Counted from the first letter of the stretch, positions 29,339 through 39,974 are shown. The stretch: 51,807 bases of DNA from Paracoccaceae bacterium (GCA_020832445.1 JAFIEO010000020.1:1-51807); one strand, 5' to 3'. The notes: generated from the letters alone by a model not told the origin. Numbers and translations are program-made.

Positions 29339-30106
29339 ATGCCCTTTGTGTTGCACGCGGTGCCCTGTCTGGCGGACAATTATGCCTATCTGATCAACGA
29401 CCCCGCATCTGGCGCAACCGCAGTCATTGATGTGCCTGAAGCCGCACCCGTCCGGCAGGCCCTTGCTGCGCAGGGCTGGACGCTAAGCGACATTCTGATC
29501 ACGCACCACCATGATGACCATATCGGCGGTGTGCAGGACTTGCGCGCAGCCACGGGCGGGCGCGTCTGGGGGGCGGTTGCAGATGCGCATCGGCTGCCGC
29601 CACTGGACCACGCCCTTCGCGACGGGGACAGCGTAGCCATTGGCGGCGAAACCGGCACGGTGCTGGATGTGTCGGGCCATACCTTGGGGCATATCGCGTT
29701 TTACTTTGCCGACAGCAAACTGGCCTTCACGGCGGACAGCCTGATGGCCCTTGGCTGTGGGCGCCTGTTCGAAGGCACGCCCGCGCAAATGTGGGACAGC
29801 TTGTCGAAACTGATGAATTTGCCCCAAGACACTGTCATTTGTTCAGGGCACGACTATATGAAAGGGAACGCAGCGTTTGCATTAAGTGTGGATGGCGAAA
29901 ATCCCGACTTGCAAGCGCGCATTGCCCGGTCCAGTCTGGACAGGGACAAGGGCCTGCCGATGGCGATTGCGACCCTTGCGCTGGAACTGGCGACCAACAC
30001 TTTCTTGCGGGCCGTTGACCCCCGCATGAAAACGGCACTTGGGATGGCGCGGGCCAGCGATGTGGAAACATTCACGCATCTTCGGGCGCTGAAGGACAAG
30101 TTTTGA
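29339..30106 (+). CDS. gloB: Hydroxyacylglutathione hydrolase (glyoxalase II)
   Basis: A 255-residue metallo-beta-lactamase-fold enzyme that hydrolyses S-lactoylglutathione to lactate and glutathione, the second step of methylglyoxal detoxification. The metal-binding motif THHHDDH is at residues 55-61. Further ligands are in the DVSGHTLGHIAFY and TADSLMALGCGRLFEG segments, and the glutathione-binding C-terminal domain holds CSGHDYMKGNAAFA and RAVDPRMKTALG. ATG 29339 gives the standard MPFVLHAVPCLADNYAYL start, and the longer frame from 29264 is rejected. Confidence 0.95.
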   Translation: MPFVLHAVPCLADNYAYLINDPASGATAVIDVPEAAPVRQALAAQGWTLSDILITHHHDDHIGGVQDLRAATGGRVWGAVADAHRLPPLDHALRDGDSVAIGGETGTVLDVSGHTLGHIAFYFADSKLAFTADSLMALGCGRLFEGTPAQMWDSLSKLMNLPQDTVICSGHDYMKGNAAFALSVDGENPDLQARIARSSLDRDKGLPMAIATLALELATNTFLRAVDPRMKTALGMARASDVETFTHLRALKDKF

Positions 30107-30152
30107 CCCGTGCGAACTGCTTAATCCTTGCGTGTTTTGCATATTGGGGACA

Positions 30153-30204
30153 AAGTTTAAGAGAAAACACTTGAACGGCGGAAAATAAAACCGAAGTTTA
30201 AGAG
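30153..30204 (+). promoter_or_regulatory. Two direct repeats upstream of clpA
   Basis: AAGTTTAAGAG occurs at 30153-30163 and again at 30194-30204, 41 bp apart start to start, roughly four helical turns. They lie 63 and 104 bp before the clpA start. They may be operators, or chance duplication in AT-rich DNA. Confidence 0.35.
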
Positions 30205-30266
30205 TATGAGGCGAGACTGATCCAACGGTATGGGCCAATGGATCAAACTATACAGGAGCGTCTGAC

Positions 30267-32585
30267 GTGCCATCATTTTCAGCCACACTGGAACAATCCA
30301 TCCACGGGGCCTTGGCATTGGCCAATTCCCGGCGGCACGAATTCGCAACGCTGGAGCATTTGCTTTCGTCGCTGATTGACGAACCCGATGCCAGCCGCGT
30401 GATGCAGGCCTGCAATGTCGATCTTGACGAATTGCGCAAGACCCTCAATGACTTCATCGAGGAAGAACTGACCTCCCTCGTGACCGATGTCGAAGGGTCC
30501 GAAGCGGTGCCGACTGCGGCATTCCAGCGCGTAATCCAGCGCGCGGCGATCCATGTGCAAAGCTCTGGCCGCAATGAGGTGACGGGGGCAAATGTGCTGG
30601 TCGCCATTTTCGCCGAACGCGAATCAAACGCGGCCTATTTCCTTCAAGAACAGGATATGACGCGCTATGATGCCGTGAATTTCATCGCGCATGGCGTGGC
30701 CAAGAATTCCAGCTTCTCCGAAGCGCGCCCGGTCAGCGGTGCGGATGAAGAACAAGCCAGCACATCCGGCACTGACGAAAAGCCCAAGGAAACCGCATTG
30801 GGCAAATTCTGTGTCGATCTGAACGCAAAGGCCCGCAAGGGCGAAGTAGACCCGCTGATCGGCCGCGGCCCTGAAGTGGAACGCTGCATTCAGGTTCTGT
30901 GCCGCCGGCGCAAGAATAACCCGCTTTTGGTGGGCGATCCGGGCGTTGGCAAGACAGCTATTGCCGAAGGGCTGGCCAAAAAAATCGTCGAAGGCGAAAC
31001 ACCCGAGATTTTGGCGCATTCCACGATCTATTCGCTGGATATGGGCGCACTTCTGGCGGGCACACGCTATCGCGGTGATTTCGAGGAACGCCTGAAATCC
31101 GTGATGCAGGAACTTGAAGATCACCCCGACGCGGTTCTGTTCATTGATGAGATTCACACTGTCATCGGTGCGGGTGCCACATCGGGCGGGGCGATGGATG
31201 CCTCCAACCTGCTGAAACCTGCATTGCAGGGCGGCAAGCTTCGCTGCATGGGATCGACCACCTACAAGGAATTCCGCCAGCATTTCGAAAAAGACCGCGC
31301 CTTGTCGCGGCGTTTCCAGAAAATTGATGTGGCCGAACCCACGGTTGAGGATTCGATCAAAATCCTGATGGGGCTGAAGCCGTATTTCGAGGAACACCAC
31401 GAAATCCGCTACACGAACGAAGCCATCAAGACCGCAGTGGAACTGGCCGCACGCTATATCAACGACCGCAAATTGCCCGACAAGGCGATTGACGTGATTG
31501 ATGAAGCAGGGGCTGCGCAACATTTGCTGGCGGAATCCAAGCGTCGCAAAACCATCAGCCCTAAGGAAATCGAGGCTGTGGTGGCCAAGATCGCACGCAT
31601 TCCGCCGAAGAATGTGTCCAAGGATGATGCCGAAGTGCTGCGCGATCTGGAACGCACCCTGAAGCGCGTTGTCTTCGGTCAGGGTCCGGCAATCGAGGCA
31701 TTGTCGTCCGCAATCAAGCTGTCGCGCGCTGGCCTGCGTGAACCGGAAAAACCAATCGGGAATTACCTGTTCGCAGGTCCGACCGGTGTTGGTAAAACCG
31801 AAGTGGCCAAACAGCTTGCCGACAGTCTGGGTGTCGAGTTGTTGCGCTTTGACATGTCGGAATACATGGAAAAGCACGCTGTTTCACGCCTGATCGGGGC
31901 GCCCCCCGGCTATGTCGGGTTCGATCAGGGTGGTCTGCTGACTGACGGGGTGGATCAACACCCGCATTGTGTGCTGCTTTTGGATGAAATCGAAAAGGCC
32001 CACCCGGATGTCTATAACATCTTGTTGCAGGTCATGGATCACGGCCAACTGACGGATCATAACGGGCGGACCGTGAACTTCCGCAATGTTATCCTGATCA
32101 TGACATCGAATGCGGGTGCCACCGAACAGGCGAAAGCCGCCATAGGCTTCGGTCGCGACCGGCGCGAAGGCGAAGACACTGCCGCGATTGAACGGACATT
32201 CACGCCTGAATTCCGCAACCGTCTGGATGCGGTCATCAGCTTCGCGCCATTGCCGAAATCGGTTATCGTTCAGGTTGTCGAGAAGTTCGTTCTGCAACTG
32301 GAAGCGCAGCTTATGGACCGCAACGTCACGATCGAACTGTCCGAAGAAGCGGCCGCATGGCTGGCCGACAAAGGCTATGACGACAAGATGGGGGCGCGCC
32401 CGCTGGCGCGTGTCATTCAGGAACACATCAAAAAGCCCTTGGCCGAAGAACTGCTGTTCGGCAAGCTGACAAAGGGCGGCGTTGTGCGCGTGCATGTGCT
32501 GGATGGCAAGATTTCCCTGACGGTCGAAGGGCCGGAAGCCAAGCGTCTGACGGGAAAAAACCCGCCTTTGCTGACGGCTGACTGA
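30267..32585 (+). CDS. clpA: ATP-dependent Clp protease ATP-binding subunit ClpA
   Basis: A 772-residue class 1 Clp/Hsp100 unfoldase that feeds substrates to ClpP. The N-domain repeats span residues 1-145 ([16 protein letters not shown]). AAA-1 has Walker [14 protein letters not shown] near residue 223, AAA-2 has [12 protein letters not shown] near residue 510, and the ClpP-docking type loop lies in the second module. No ClpB-type long middle domain is present, which supports ClpA. GTG 30267 follows AGGAG at 8 bases. The adaptor gene clpS, often immediately upstream of clpA, is not in the window. The upstream 160 bp hold two 11-bp direct repeats (AAGTTTAAGAG) and a CTTGAAC at 30170 that resembles an RpoH -35 without a clear -10. 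Confidence 0.96.
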   Translation: MPSFSATLEQSIHGALALANSRRHEFATLEHLLSSLIDEPDASRVMQACNVDLDELRKTLNDFIEEELTSLVTDVEGSEAVPTAAFQRVIQRAAIHVQSSGRNEVTGANVLVAIFAERESNAAYFLQEQDMTRYDAVNFIAHGVAKNSSFSEARPVSGADEEQASTSGTDEKPKETALGKFCVDLNAKARKGEVDPLIGRGPEVERCIQVLCRRRKNNPLLVGDPGVGKTAIAEGLAKKIVEGETPEILAHSTIYSLDMGALLAGTRYRGDFEERLKSVMQELEDHPDAVLFIDEIHTVIGAGATSGGAMDASNLLKPALQGGKLRCMGSTTYKEFRQHFEKDRALSRRFQKIDVAEPTVEDSIKILMGLKPYFEEHHEIRYTNEAIKTAVELAARYINDRKLPDKAIDVIDEAGAAQHLLAESKRRKTISPKEIEAVVAKIARIPPKNVSKDDAEVLRDLERTLKRVVFGQGPAIEALSSAIKLSRAGLREPEKPIGNYLFAGPTGVGKTEVAKQLADSLGVELLRFDMSEYMEKHAVSRLIGAPPGYVGFDQGGLLTDGVDQHPHCVLLLDEIEKAHPDVYNILLQVMDHGQLTDHNGRTVNFRNVILIMTSNAGATEQAKAAIGFGRDRREGEDTAAIERTFTPEFRNRLDAVISFAPLPKSVIVQVVEKFVLQLEAQLMDRNVTIELSEEAAAWLADKGYDDKMGARPLARVIQEHIKKPLAEELLFGKLTKGGVVRVHVLDGKISLTVEGPEAKRLTGKNPPLLTAD

Positions 32586-32633
32586 CCATGCCAGCCCTGT
32601 GTCCCATTGGGGAACGGGCTTGATGAATGACAT

Positions 32634-32670
32634 GGCGCCCGGACATACCGTTCGGGCGCCTTCGTTTTTT
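32634..32670 (+). terminator. Rho-independent terminator after clpA
   Basis: GGCGCCCG and CGGGCGCC form an 8-bp GC stem, followed four bases later by TTTTTT. It lies 49 bp beyond the clpA stop and just before the rhomboid gene. Confidence 0.9.
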
Positions 32671-32681
32671 GGACCAGCAGC

Positions 32682-33461
32682 ATGTTAATTCCCATCCGCG
32701 ACCATAACCCTTCTGCCCGCAGGCCCTATGTGACCTATGCGCTGATTGTCGCGAATATTGTCGTGTTCATAGGGTACGCGGGCCTGTTCGCGCAGGAACG
32801 GGCCTTGATGCATTTTTTCCAAAACTGGGGAATGTTGCCCGCACGCCTTGGCATGGGCGACGGGTATGCAACGCTTCTGACGCATCAGTTCCTGCATGGT
32901 GATCTGGTGCATCTTGGGTCCAACCTGTTGTTCTTGTGGATATTCGGCAACAACATGGAAGATGTCTGGGGGCATTTCCGGTTTTTGGGGTTCTACCTGC
33001 TGTGCGGCGTGGCGGCGGCGGGCCTGCAATTTGCCGCGGACCCGACATCGGTTATTCCCATGGTGGGCGCATCGGGCGCGATTGCGGGTGTGTTGGGCGG
33101 GTATCTGTTGTTTTACCCGCGCGCGCGGGTGGATTTGTTTTTGTTCCTGATCATTATTTTCCGCGTCATACCCGCACCGGCATGGGTGGTGCTGGGGGGC
33201 TGGTTTGCGCTGCAAATTCTGGGCGGGGTTTCCGCACCGGCGGGTGTGGGCGGTGTGGCCTATTGGGCGCATGCGGGCGGGTTCATGGCCGGTGTGGCGC
33301 TTTCATTTCCGCTATGGCAGCGGCTGGGCGGACGGGCGTTCTGGTCACGTTGCCTTGGCCAGCCACCACATCCGGAAGCGCGCTATCGTTTCGTGGCATC
33401 CAATGTTCCGAAAGCGGGCAAACCGGCACGGTTCCGGCCCAACCCCTGGCGCAGAAGGTAG
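32682..33461 (+). CDS. Rhomboid family intramembrane serine protease
   Basis: A 259-residue protein with six hydrophobic segments. The catalytic Ser131 is in GASGAIAG and the catalytic His197 is in VAYWAHAGGF. HLGSNLLFLWIFGNNMEDVW gives the conserved loop 1 and helix 2 (HxxxN). Rhomboids cut transmembrane segments within the bilayer, but the substrate is not predictable here. The C-terminus is basic (RFRPNPWRRR), on the cytoplasmic side. ATG 32682 follows the clpA terminator by 12 bp, so transcription from clpA is unlikely. The next element, repeat copy 4, begins 43 bp after the stop. Confidence 0.92.
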   Translation: MLIPIRDHNPSARRPYVTYALIVANIVVFIGYAGLFAQERALMHFFQNWGMLPARLGMGDGYATLLTHQFLHGDLVHLGSNLLFLWIFGNNMEDVWGHFRFLGFYLLCGVAAAGLQFAADPTSVIPMVGASGAIAGVLGGYLLFYPRARVDLFLFLIIIFRVIPAPAWVVLGGWFALQILGGVSAPAGVGGVAYWAHAGGFMAGVALSFPLWQRLGGRAFWSRCLGQPPHPEARYRFVASNVPKAGKPARFRPNPWRRR

Positions 33462-33504
33462 CGGGCGTCAGCATGGGCTGCGGTGGGGCAGGTGGGCGGG
33501 AACT

Positions 33505-33730
33505 GGCCTTTTGCGGTCAGTGGGAATGCCCAAGGCGCGGAGCAAAGGGCGAAGCCCGCCGCGCCATCGGTGGGCCGTCCCGCGGCCTGCCGATAACCTT
33601 ATGGCAGGCCAAGCCTTTGAAGTAAGGATTGTGCAGCTTGCATAAACTGCATTCTTATAATGTCGGATCGGCAGACCCCGGCCCACCGATGACGCGGGCT
33701 TGGTTCCAATGCGAAGGGCAGCTTCAGGCC
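33505..33730 (+). repeat. Dispersed structured intergenic repeat, copy 4 (best-preserved closing stem)
   Basis: Copy 4 lies between the converging rhomboid and trpA genes. The left end is GGCCTTTTGCGGTC. Hairpin A is GGCGCGG...CCGCGCC with inner GGGC-GAA-GCCC. Segment B ATCGGTGGGCCG pairs perfectly (12 bp) with segment D CGGCCCACCGAT, and CTGCCGAT pairs with ATCGGCAG (8 bp). Between them are CCTTA/TAAGG arms and TGCAGCTTGCA. This copy shows the fullest long-range stem of the four. It ends near GCAGCTTCAGGCC at 33718-33730. Confidence 0.88.
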
Positions 33731-33751
33731 AAAAGCAGGCGCGCCTTCCGC

Positions 33752-34543
33752 CTATCCGCGATGCGCCCCATCAGCCAGGGCGCGCACATAATCCAGCACA
33801 TCCGCGACAGGTTTGCCGGACGCGATCTCCTTGACGATCGCGGACCCCACGACGCAGCCATCGGCCACGCTGGCGATATCTTGCGCTGTTTGCGGTGTTG
33901 ATATCCCAAATCCCACAATTACGGGCAGGTCCGTCTGTGCCTTGATGCGCGCGACCTCTGGTCCGACCTGTGTGGCCTGCGCGGCCGCAGCACCGGTGAT
34001 TCCGGTGATGGACACATAATAGACGAAACCGGATGTGTTTTGCAAAACCTTGGGCAGGCGCTTGTCATCCGTGGTGGGTGTGGCCAGCCGGATGAAATTC
34101 AGTCCTGCCGCCTGTGCAGGCAGGCATAATTCACTGTCTTCTTCGGGGGGCAGGTCAACGACAATCAACCCGTCAATGCCCGCATCTGTCGCCTTGGCCA
34201 GAAAACGGTCAACGCCCATGCTGTAGATCGGGTTGTAATAGCCCATCAGGACAATGGGGGTTGTGTCATTATCCGCCCTGAAACGGCGCACCATATCCAG
34301 CGTCTTGTGCAGCGTCTGTCCGCCATCAAGGGCGCGCTGACCGGCAAGCTGGATGGTGGGCCCGTCCGCCATGGGGTCGGTGAAGGGCACGCCCAGTTCG
34401 ATGACATCGACCCCTGCATCGGGCAGCCCCTGCATGATGGACAGCGAGGTTTCAAGGTCGGGATCGCCCGCCATGATATAGGCAACGAAGGCCTTGCGGC
34501 GCTCGGATTTCAGGGTGGCGAATGTTGTATCGATTCTGGTCAT
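33752..34543 (-). CDS. trpA: Tryptophan synthase alpha chain
   Basis: A 263-residue TIM-barrel enzyme that cleaves indole-3-glycerol phosphate to indole and glyceraldehyde 3-phosphate. The catalytic Glu and Asp are in [16 protein letters not shown], and the phosphate site is in GFGISTP and GSAIVKEI. The open frame runs upstream to 34618, but ATG 34543 ([19 protein letters not shown]) has AGGA 5 bases before it and the normal family start. It is transcribed alone in this window: trpB and trpF are not adjacent, and a hairpin separates it from pyc. Confidence 0.95.
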   Translation of the reverse strand: MTRIDTTFATLKSERRKAFVAYIMAGDPDLETSLSIMQGLPDAGVDVIELGVPFTDPMADGPTIQLAGQRALDGGQTLHKTLDMVRRFRADNDTTPIVLMGYYNPIYSMGVDRFLAKATDAGIDGLIVVDLPPEEDSELCLPAQAAGLNFIRLATPTTDDKRLPKVLQNTSGFVYYVSITGITGAAAAQATQVGPEVARIKAQTDLPVIVGFGISTPQTAQDIASVADGCVVGSAIVKEIASGKPVADVLDYVRALADGAHRG

Positions 34544-34585
34544 GTGATCCTGTCCCGAGGCTTTTGCAACGGTTTGGGCGAAATT

Positions 34586-34612
34586 GGCGCGGGAATCAAC
34601 TGCTCCCGCGCC
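34586..34612 (-). terminator. Probable terminator between pyc and trpA
   Basis: GGCGCGGG and CCCGCGCC form an 8-bp GC stem with an 11-base loop, 36 bp after the pyc stop, followed on the minus strand by AATTTC. The T-run is weak. Partial read-through into trpA is possible. Confidence 0.55.
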
Positions 34613-34647
34613 GGTCATGGCCTTTTGCGCCGCTTCTGTGCGGTCTG

Positions 34648-37600
34648 TCAGTCCTCGAACTCGACCAGCAGATCCTTCGCTTCGATCTGCGTGCCTGCTT
34701 GAACATGCACGGATTTGACCACCGCGTCGCGGTCCGCATGCAGGCCGGTTTCCATTTTCATGGCCTCGATTGTCAAAAGCAGATCGCCCGCCTTCACCTT
34801 TTGACCTGCACTGACCGCAACAGATGCAACCGCACCCGGCATTGGGGCGCCGATATGGGCGGGGTTGGCGATATCTGCCTTGGCGCGTTGTGCGGTCTTG
34901 GCCTTCACTTCGCGGTTGGGCACGCGAATTGTGCGCGGCTGGCCGTTCAGTTCGAAAAACACTTTTACATCACCATCATCACCGGTTTCGCTTACGGCAA
35001 CAACGCGGATTTCCAGTGTTTTGCCCGGTGCAATCTCGGCCGAGATTTCCTCGCCCGGTTCCATCCCGTAAAAGAAGGTCTGCGTGGGCAGGGCGCGCAC
35101 GGGGCCGTAAACGCGGTGGCGGCCCATATAATCCAGAAACACCTTCGGATACATCAGATATCCGTTCAGATCCTCGTCATCGACGGTGAAACCTTCCAGT
35201 TCCTTGCTTAACTCTGCGCGCGTGCCTTCTAGGTCGACGGGGGGCAGGCGTGCGCCGGGGCGTTCGGTCAGCGGCGCTTCATCTTTCAGGATCTTGCGCA
35301 AAATCCCTTCGGGCCAGCCGCCCGGGGGGTGGCCCAGATTGCCGCGCATCATGTCGATCACCGAATCGGGGAAACTGACATCGCGATCAGGGTTTTCGAC
35401 ATCCGCGCGCGTCAGCCCTTGCGACACCATCATCAGCGCCATGTCGCCGACCACCTTGGACGATGGCGTGACCTTGACGATATCGCCGAACATCATGTTG
35501 ACATCCGCATAGGTGCGCGCAACTTCCGGCCAACGATCTTCCAGCCCCATGGACCGCGCCTGCGCTTTCAGATTGGTGAACTGCCCGCCGGGCATTTCAT
35601 GCAGATACACTTCGGAACTGGGGGCCTGCTGCGCGGATTCGAACGCAGCATAATGCGCGCGCACATCTTCCCAGTAATCCGATATTTTGCGAATCGCGCC
35701 CATGTCCAGCCCCGTGTCGCGGTCGGTAAAGCGCAGCGCTTCCACAATCGACCCCAGCGTGGGCTGGCTGGTATTGCCCGAAAACGCATCCATCGCGGCG
35801 TCGGCGGCATCCACGCCCGCTTCGGCTGCGGCCAGAATGGTGGCGCCCGCTATGCCGCCCGTATCATGGGTGTGGAAATGGATGGGCAGGCCCACATCTT
35901 CCTTCAGTGCCTTGATCAGAATCCGCGCCGATGCGGGTTTCAGCAAGCCCGCCATATCCTTCAGGCCCAGCACATGCGCGCCTGCCGCTTTCAGGTCCTG
36001 ACCCATGCGGACATAGTATTTCAGATCATATTTTGCGCGCTCAGGGTTCAGAATGTCGCCGGTATAGCAGATCGTGCCTTCGCAAACCTTGTTCGCATCC
36101 AGCACGGCATCCATGGCGACGCGCATGTTTTCAACCCAGTTCAGGCTGTCAAAGACGCGGAACACATCCACACCGGTCTCTGCCGCCTGACGCACAAAGA
36201 ACTGCACCACATTGTCGGGGTAATTCGTATACCCCACCCCGTTTGACGCCCGCAGCAGCATTTGCGTCATCAGGTTGGGCATGCGCGCGCGCAGATCGCG
36301 CAGGCGTTGCCACGGGCATTCCTGCAAGAAGCGGTAAGCCACATCAAATGTGGCACCGCCCCAGCATTCCATGCTGAACAATTGCGGCAGCATATGCGCA
36401 TAGGCAGGCGCCACGCGGATCATGTCGATGGACCGCATGCGGGTGGCCAGAAGCGACTGGTGCGCATCACGCATGGTCGTGTCGGTCAAAAGCAGGCGCT
36501 TTTCGGCGGCCATCCAGTCAGCCACGGCCTGCGGTCCCTGTTCGTCCAGAATTTGCTTCGCGCCGCGCGGGGGCTTGCCTGTGACTGTAGGGGCCGCGGG
36601 GGTCTTGATCCCTGCGGCCGGGCGCACCCGTCCGGCCGTTTCGGGATGCCCGTTCACTGTAATGTCGGCAATATAGGTCAGAATCTTGGTGGCGCGGTCA
36701 CGGCGCTTGCGGAAATGAAACAGATCATCCGTGGTGTCGATGAATTTCGTTGTGTAGCTGTAATCCAGAAAGGTCGGGTGTTTCAGCAGGTTGATGACGA
36801 AATCAATATTGGTGCTGACACCGCGAATGCGGAATTCGCGCAGCGCGCGGTCCATCCGCGCAATGGATTCTTCGGGCGTGGCGGCCCATGCCGTGACCTT
36901 GACCAGCAGAGAGTCATAGTAGCGCGTGATCACGCCGCCCGCATAGGCAGTGCCCCCGTCCAGACGGATGCCCATGCCGGTGGCACTGCGATAGGCCGTC
37001 AGGCGGCCGTAATCGGGGATAAAATTGTTCAGCGGGTCTTCGGTCGTGATGCGGCATTGCAGGGCGTGGCCCGACAAGGTGACATCACCCTGACTGGGGG
37101 TGCCGGTGGCTTCGGACAGGGTTGCCCCTTCGGCCACGCGGATTTGCGCTTTGACAATGTCGATGCCGGTGACTTCTTCGGTGACAGTATGTTCCACCTG
37201 CACGCGGGGGTTCACTTCGATGAAGTAGAACTTGCCCTCGTCCATATCCATCAGGAATTCGACAGTGCCCGCGTTCTGATACCCTACTGCGCGCCCTATT
37301 TTCAGGCCCAACTCGCAAATCTCGGCGCGTTGCTCAGCAGTCAGATAGGGGGCAGGGGCGCGTTCAACGACCTTCTGGTTGCGGCGCTGCACAGTGCAAT
37401 CGCGCTCATACAGGTGATACAGGTTGCCATGCGTGTCGCCCAGCAACTGCACCTCGACATGGCGGGCACGCTGGATCATCTTTTCCAGATACCCTTCGCC
37501 ATTGCCAAAAGCGGCCTCTGCCTCGCGCCTGCCTTCGCGGACCTTGGCTTCCAGCTCTTCAGGGCCGTTGACCGCGCGCATGCCGCGCCCGCCACCGCCA

Positions 37601-38091
37601 TGGCTGGCCTTGAGCATCAGCGGATAGCCCACCTCGTCTGCCATCGCGCGGATTTTGTCCATGTCATCGTCCAGAACCTCGGTCGCGGGAATGACCGGCA
37701 CGCCTGCTTCAATCGCCACGCGGCGCGCGCTGGCCTTGTCGCCAAGCGCGCGCATGGTTTCTGCCTTGGGGCCGATAAAGGTGATGCCGTTTTCCACACA
37801 GGCATCAATCAGGTCGGGGTTTTCCGACAGCAGGCCATAGCCCGGATGAATGGCATCTGCGCCCGCCTGCTTGGCCACGCGGATAATCTCGTCAATCGAA
37901 AGATAGGCCGCAACCGGACCCATCCCTTCGCCAATGCGGTAGGCTTCATCTGCCTTGAACCGGTGCAGGCCCAGCTTGTCCTCTTCTGCGTAAACCGCGA
38001 CGGTGCGTTTGCCCAATTCATTTGCGGCGCGCATGATGCGGATAGCAATTTCACCACGGTTGGCGATAAGGATCTTCTGAAATTCGGCCAT
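34648..38091 (-). CDS. pyc: Pyruvate carboxylase
   Basis: A 1147-residue biotin enzyme converting pyruvate and bicarbonate to oxaloacetate. Residues 1-460 are the biotin carboxylase ([17 protein letters not shown] type start, [15 protein letters not shown] loop, [15 protein letters not shown] catalytic loop). Residues 530-800 are the carboxyltransferase ([34 protein letters not shown] with metal-binding His). Residues 850-1030 are the PYC_OADA/allosteric region. The C-terminal carrier has biotinyl Lys1112 in IEAMKMETG. All four parts are in one chain, as in the alpha4 PYC type. It probably supplies anaplerotic carbon and is divergent from no regulator here. ATG 38091 has AGAAAGG upstream on the minus strand. 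It is one of the best-supported calls in the window. Confidence 0.98.
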   Translation of the reverse strand: MAEFQKILIANRGEIAIRIMRAANELGKRTVAVYAEEDKLGLHRFKADEAYRIGEGMGPVAAYLSIDEIIRVAKQAGADAIHPGYGLLSENPDLIDACVENGITFIGPKAETMRALGDKASARRVAIEAGVPVIPATEVLDDDMDKIRAMADEVGYPLMLKASHGGGGRGMRAVNGPEELEAKVREGRREAEAAFGNGEGYLEKMIQRARHVEVQLLGDTHGNLYHLYERDCTVQRRNQKVVERAPAPYLTAEQRAEICELGLKIGRAVGYQNAGTVEFLMDMDEGKFYFIEVNPRVQVEHTVTEEVTGIDIVKAQIRVAEGATLSEATGTPSQGDVTLSGHALQCRITTEDPLNNFIPDYGRLTAYRSATGMGIRLDGGTAYAGGVITRYYDSLLVKVTAWAATPEESIARMDRALREFRIRGVSTNIDFVINLLKHPTFLDYSYTTKFIDTTDDLFHFRKRRDRATKILTYIADITVNGHPETAGRVRPAAGIKTPAAPTVTGKPPRGAKQILDEQGPQAVADWMAAEKRLLLTDTTMRDAHQSLLATRMRSIDMIRVAPAYAHMLPQLFSMECWGGATFDVAYRFLQECPWQRLRDLRARMPNLMTQMLLRASNGVGYTNYPDNVVQFFVRQAAETGVDVFRVFDSLNWVENMRVAMDAVLDANKVCEGTICYTGDILNPERAKYDLKYYVRMGQDLKAAGAHVLGLKDMAGLLKPASARILIKALKEDVGLPIHFHTHDTGGIAGATILAAAEAGVDAADAAMDAFSGNTSQPTLGSIVEALRFTDRDTGLDMGAIRKISDYWEDVRAHYAAFESAQQAPSSEVYLHEMPGGQFTNLKAQARSMGLEDRWPEVARTYADVNMMFGDIVKVTPSSKVVGDMALMMVSQGLTRADVENPDRDVSFPDSVIDMMRGNLGHPPGGWPEGILRKILKDEAPLTERPGARLPPVDLEGTRAELSKELEGFTVDDEDLNGYLMYPKVFLDYMGRHRVYGPVRALPTQTFFYGMEPGEEISAEIAPGKTLEIRVVAVSETGDDGDVKVFFELNGQPRTIRVPNREVKAKTAQRAKADIANPAHIGAPMPGAVASVAVSAGQKVKAGDLLLTIEAMKMETGLHADRDAVVKSVHVQAGTQIEAKDLLVEFED

Positions 38092-38177
38092 GACGGTCCT
38101 TTCTGCGGGTGCAAACCAGTCTTGTTCAACTGGATAGACCAGTTTTTACAGCTTCGTAAAGGGATTGTAAGGTTTCG

Positions 38178-39329
38178 TTAGGTTTCGGGCGCGCCTGCAA
38201 GCTGCGTTGCGGCATCGTCCACGCGGGCTATTCCCATCTGCACCATACAGCTTTTCATGTCTTCGGTCAGAATGTGGTGCAGATGTGCGGGACCGCGCGC
38301 CCCCAATGCCCCCAAAGCGTAATGCCAGCCCCGCCCCAGCATGGCGAAATCTGCCCCAAGGGCCAGCACGCGCAGGACATCCAGCCCCGACTCCAGCCCT
38401 GAATCGCAGATCAGCGGAAACTCCGGCCCGACGGCTGCGCGAATGGCGGGCAGGCAATGTATCGCAGCCGGTGCCCCGTCAAACTGGCGCCCTGCATGGT
38501 TGGATACCCAGATCGCCTGAACCCCTTCGTCGCGCAGGCGCGTTGCATCATCCGCATTCAGCACACCCTTGATTACAAGCGGCCCGTCCCATTCGTCGCG
38601 CAATGCGCGCAGATAAGCCCAATCGGGGGCCGCGCGCAGCAAATAGCCTGCATGGGCCGTGGATGGCGCATTACCGTCAAGTTTCAGATATTCTTCCATC
38701 AGGCGCAGGCGGGGGGTGCCGTGCCGCAACGTGCCAAGCGCCCAGGTTGGTCGCAACGCAATCTGTGCCAGCATCGATGGCGTCACTTTTGGCGGGATTG
38801 CAAGCTGTGCGCGCAACTGCCGTTCGCGGCGCGAAGGGCCGGGCACATCGACTGTCAGCACCAGTGTTTCAAAACCGGAGTTGCGCGCGCGGGCCAGCAG
38901 GTCGCGGCGGATTTCTGGGTCTTTGGGGGGGTATAGCTGGAACCACCCCATATCGCCTGCAATCGGTCCGATCTCTTCGGGCAGGCGTGTGGCCACTGTG
39001 CTTAGCGCATAGGGAATGCGGCTGCCCTGTGCCATTGCAGCCAGTGTCGCCTCTGCCCCCGGCCAGATCAGGCCGGACATGCCCACAGGCGCAATGCCGA
39101 TCGGGCAGGAATAGTCGCGCCCCAGAAATCGGGTGCCCAGATCCGGCGTGACAGGCCCGCGCAGGACTGCGGGGTTAAACAAAATCTGGTCCAGCGCGGC
39201 GCGGTTGCGCCCCTTGACCGATTCTGTGCCGGTTGCGCTGTCGACATATTCCCAAACGAAATGCGGCACCCGTTTCCGGCAGGCCGATTTCAGGTCTGAA
39301 AGGGCGGGATAACGCTGATCAAGGTGCAT
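38178..39329 (-). CDS. FMN-dependent alpha-hydroxy-acid dehydrogenase (LldD-like)
   Basis: A 383-residue TIM-barrel flavoenzyme that oxidises an alpha-hydroxy acid such as lactate, glycolate or mandelate. ATG 39329 (MHLDQRYPALSDLKSACRKR) gives the family start. The signature SNHAGRQFDGAPA has the catalytic His278 and Arg281, with Lys254 in LVIKGVL and the FMN site PIGIAPVGMSGLIWP. The HFVWEYVDSATG segment matches L-lactate dehydrogenase-type members. No membrane anchor is visible, but many members bind the inner membrane. It lies downstream of no transporter, so the substrate is open. It is divergent from the BLUF gene (160 bp). Confidence 0.88.
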   Translation of the reverse strand: MHLDQRYPALSDLKSACRKRVPHFVWEYVDSATGTESVKGRNRAALDQILFNPAVLRGPVTPDLGTRFLGRDYSCPIGIAPVGMSGLIWPGAEATLAAMAQGSRIPYALSTVATRLPEEIGPIAGDMGWFQLYPPKDPEIRRDLLARARNSGFETLVLTVDVPGPSRRERQLRAQLAIPPKVTPSMLAQIALRPTWALGTLRHGTPRLRLMEEYLKLDGNAPSTAHAGYLLRAAPDWAYLRALRDEWDGPLVIKGVLNADDATRLRDEGVQAIWVSNHAGRQFDGAPAAIHCLPAIRAAVGPEFPLICDSGLESGLDVLRVLALGADFAMLGRGWHYALGALGARGPAHLHHILTEDMKSCMVQMGIARVDDAATQLAGAPET

Positions 39330-39489
39330 CACATCATTCGTCCAAGGCAGGAATAAACCTAGCTGAGCACGCGCATGCACGATTGGCAAGCGCGCCATTC
39401 TGTCATTTGTGGGCAGAAGCGTGCAACCGATATACCAGATTTTAAGAGTGTGGTTATACCTTGGCCCTGTCAGCTACGGAACAGGTGCA

Positions 39490-39921
39490 ATGCGCAGAAT
39501 CGTATATCTCAGCTCGTCAAGAAAAGCGCTGGATAAAGAACAGGTTGAAGACATTTTGCGCGTGTCCCGGCGCAATAACGAACAAGCGGGCATAACCGGC
39601 TTTCTGGCGTATCATGACAGGTGCTTCTTTCAGGTTCTCGAAGGGCCGCATGCGGCGATTGACCGCGTGCTGACGCGCATTCGGGTTGATTCAAGGCATT
39701 CCGGCCTGTTGGTTTTGTCTGACACCGATGTGGAACAGCGTGCGTTCCCGCATTGGCAAATGGCGTTTGTTGCCAGATCGGAACTCGCGGGCATTCTGGA
39801 CAAGGCTGCCATTCCATTGGCTGACATCGCGCCAATGGCCAGCAGCCTTAGCGGTGACATCCGTGTGAACAAATTGTTCAAAAGCTTCCTTGGCAGCTTT
39901 CGGGATTTAACCGCCAGCTGA
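39490..39921 (+). CDS. Short BLUF-domain blue-light photoreceptor
   Basis: A 143-residue FAD-binding sensor. ATG 39490 gives MRRIVYLSSSRKALDKEQVE. Spacing matches the AppA BLUF domain exactly: Tyr6, Asn30 (SRRNNEQAG), Gln48 (FFQVLEG), Trp89 and Met91 (FPHWQMAF). These are the residues of the hydrogen-bond switch around the flavin. The domain ends near residue 100, and the last 40 residues are an amphipathic stretch without an output domain. So this is a stand-alone sensor that must act through a partner. No EAL, GGDEF or regulator gene is adjacent. The helicase gene follows but has its own LexA box, so co-transcription is unlikely to define its function. Confidence 0.92.
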   Translation: MRRIVYLSSSRKALDKEQVEDILRVSRRNNEQAGITGFLAYHDRCFFQVLEGPHAAIDRVLTRIRVDSRHSGLLVLSDTDVEQRAFPHWQMAFVARSELAGILDKAAIPLADIAPMASSLSGDIRVNKLFKSFLGSFRDLTAS

Positions 39922-39959
39922 CAGGGGCGACCATCGCCCCCGATCTTGCAATATGGCAG

Positions 39960-39974
39960 GAACGTTGGGCGAAC
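39960..39974 (+). promoter_or_regulatory. LexA/SOS box upstream of uvrD
   Basis: GAAC-GTTGGGC-GAAC is an exact GAAC-N7-GAAC, the SOS box of Rhodobacter and related alphaproteobacteria (GTTC-N7-GTTC on the other strand). It is 41 bp before the uvrD start, in the short gap after the BLUF gene. Confidence 0.72.

Noticed and set aside
36262-38181. 639-residue open frame antisense to pyc
   Set aside because: The biotin carboxylase motifs are on the other strand. This frame has no family features and extends beyond the pyc start without a promoter.
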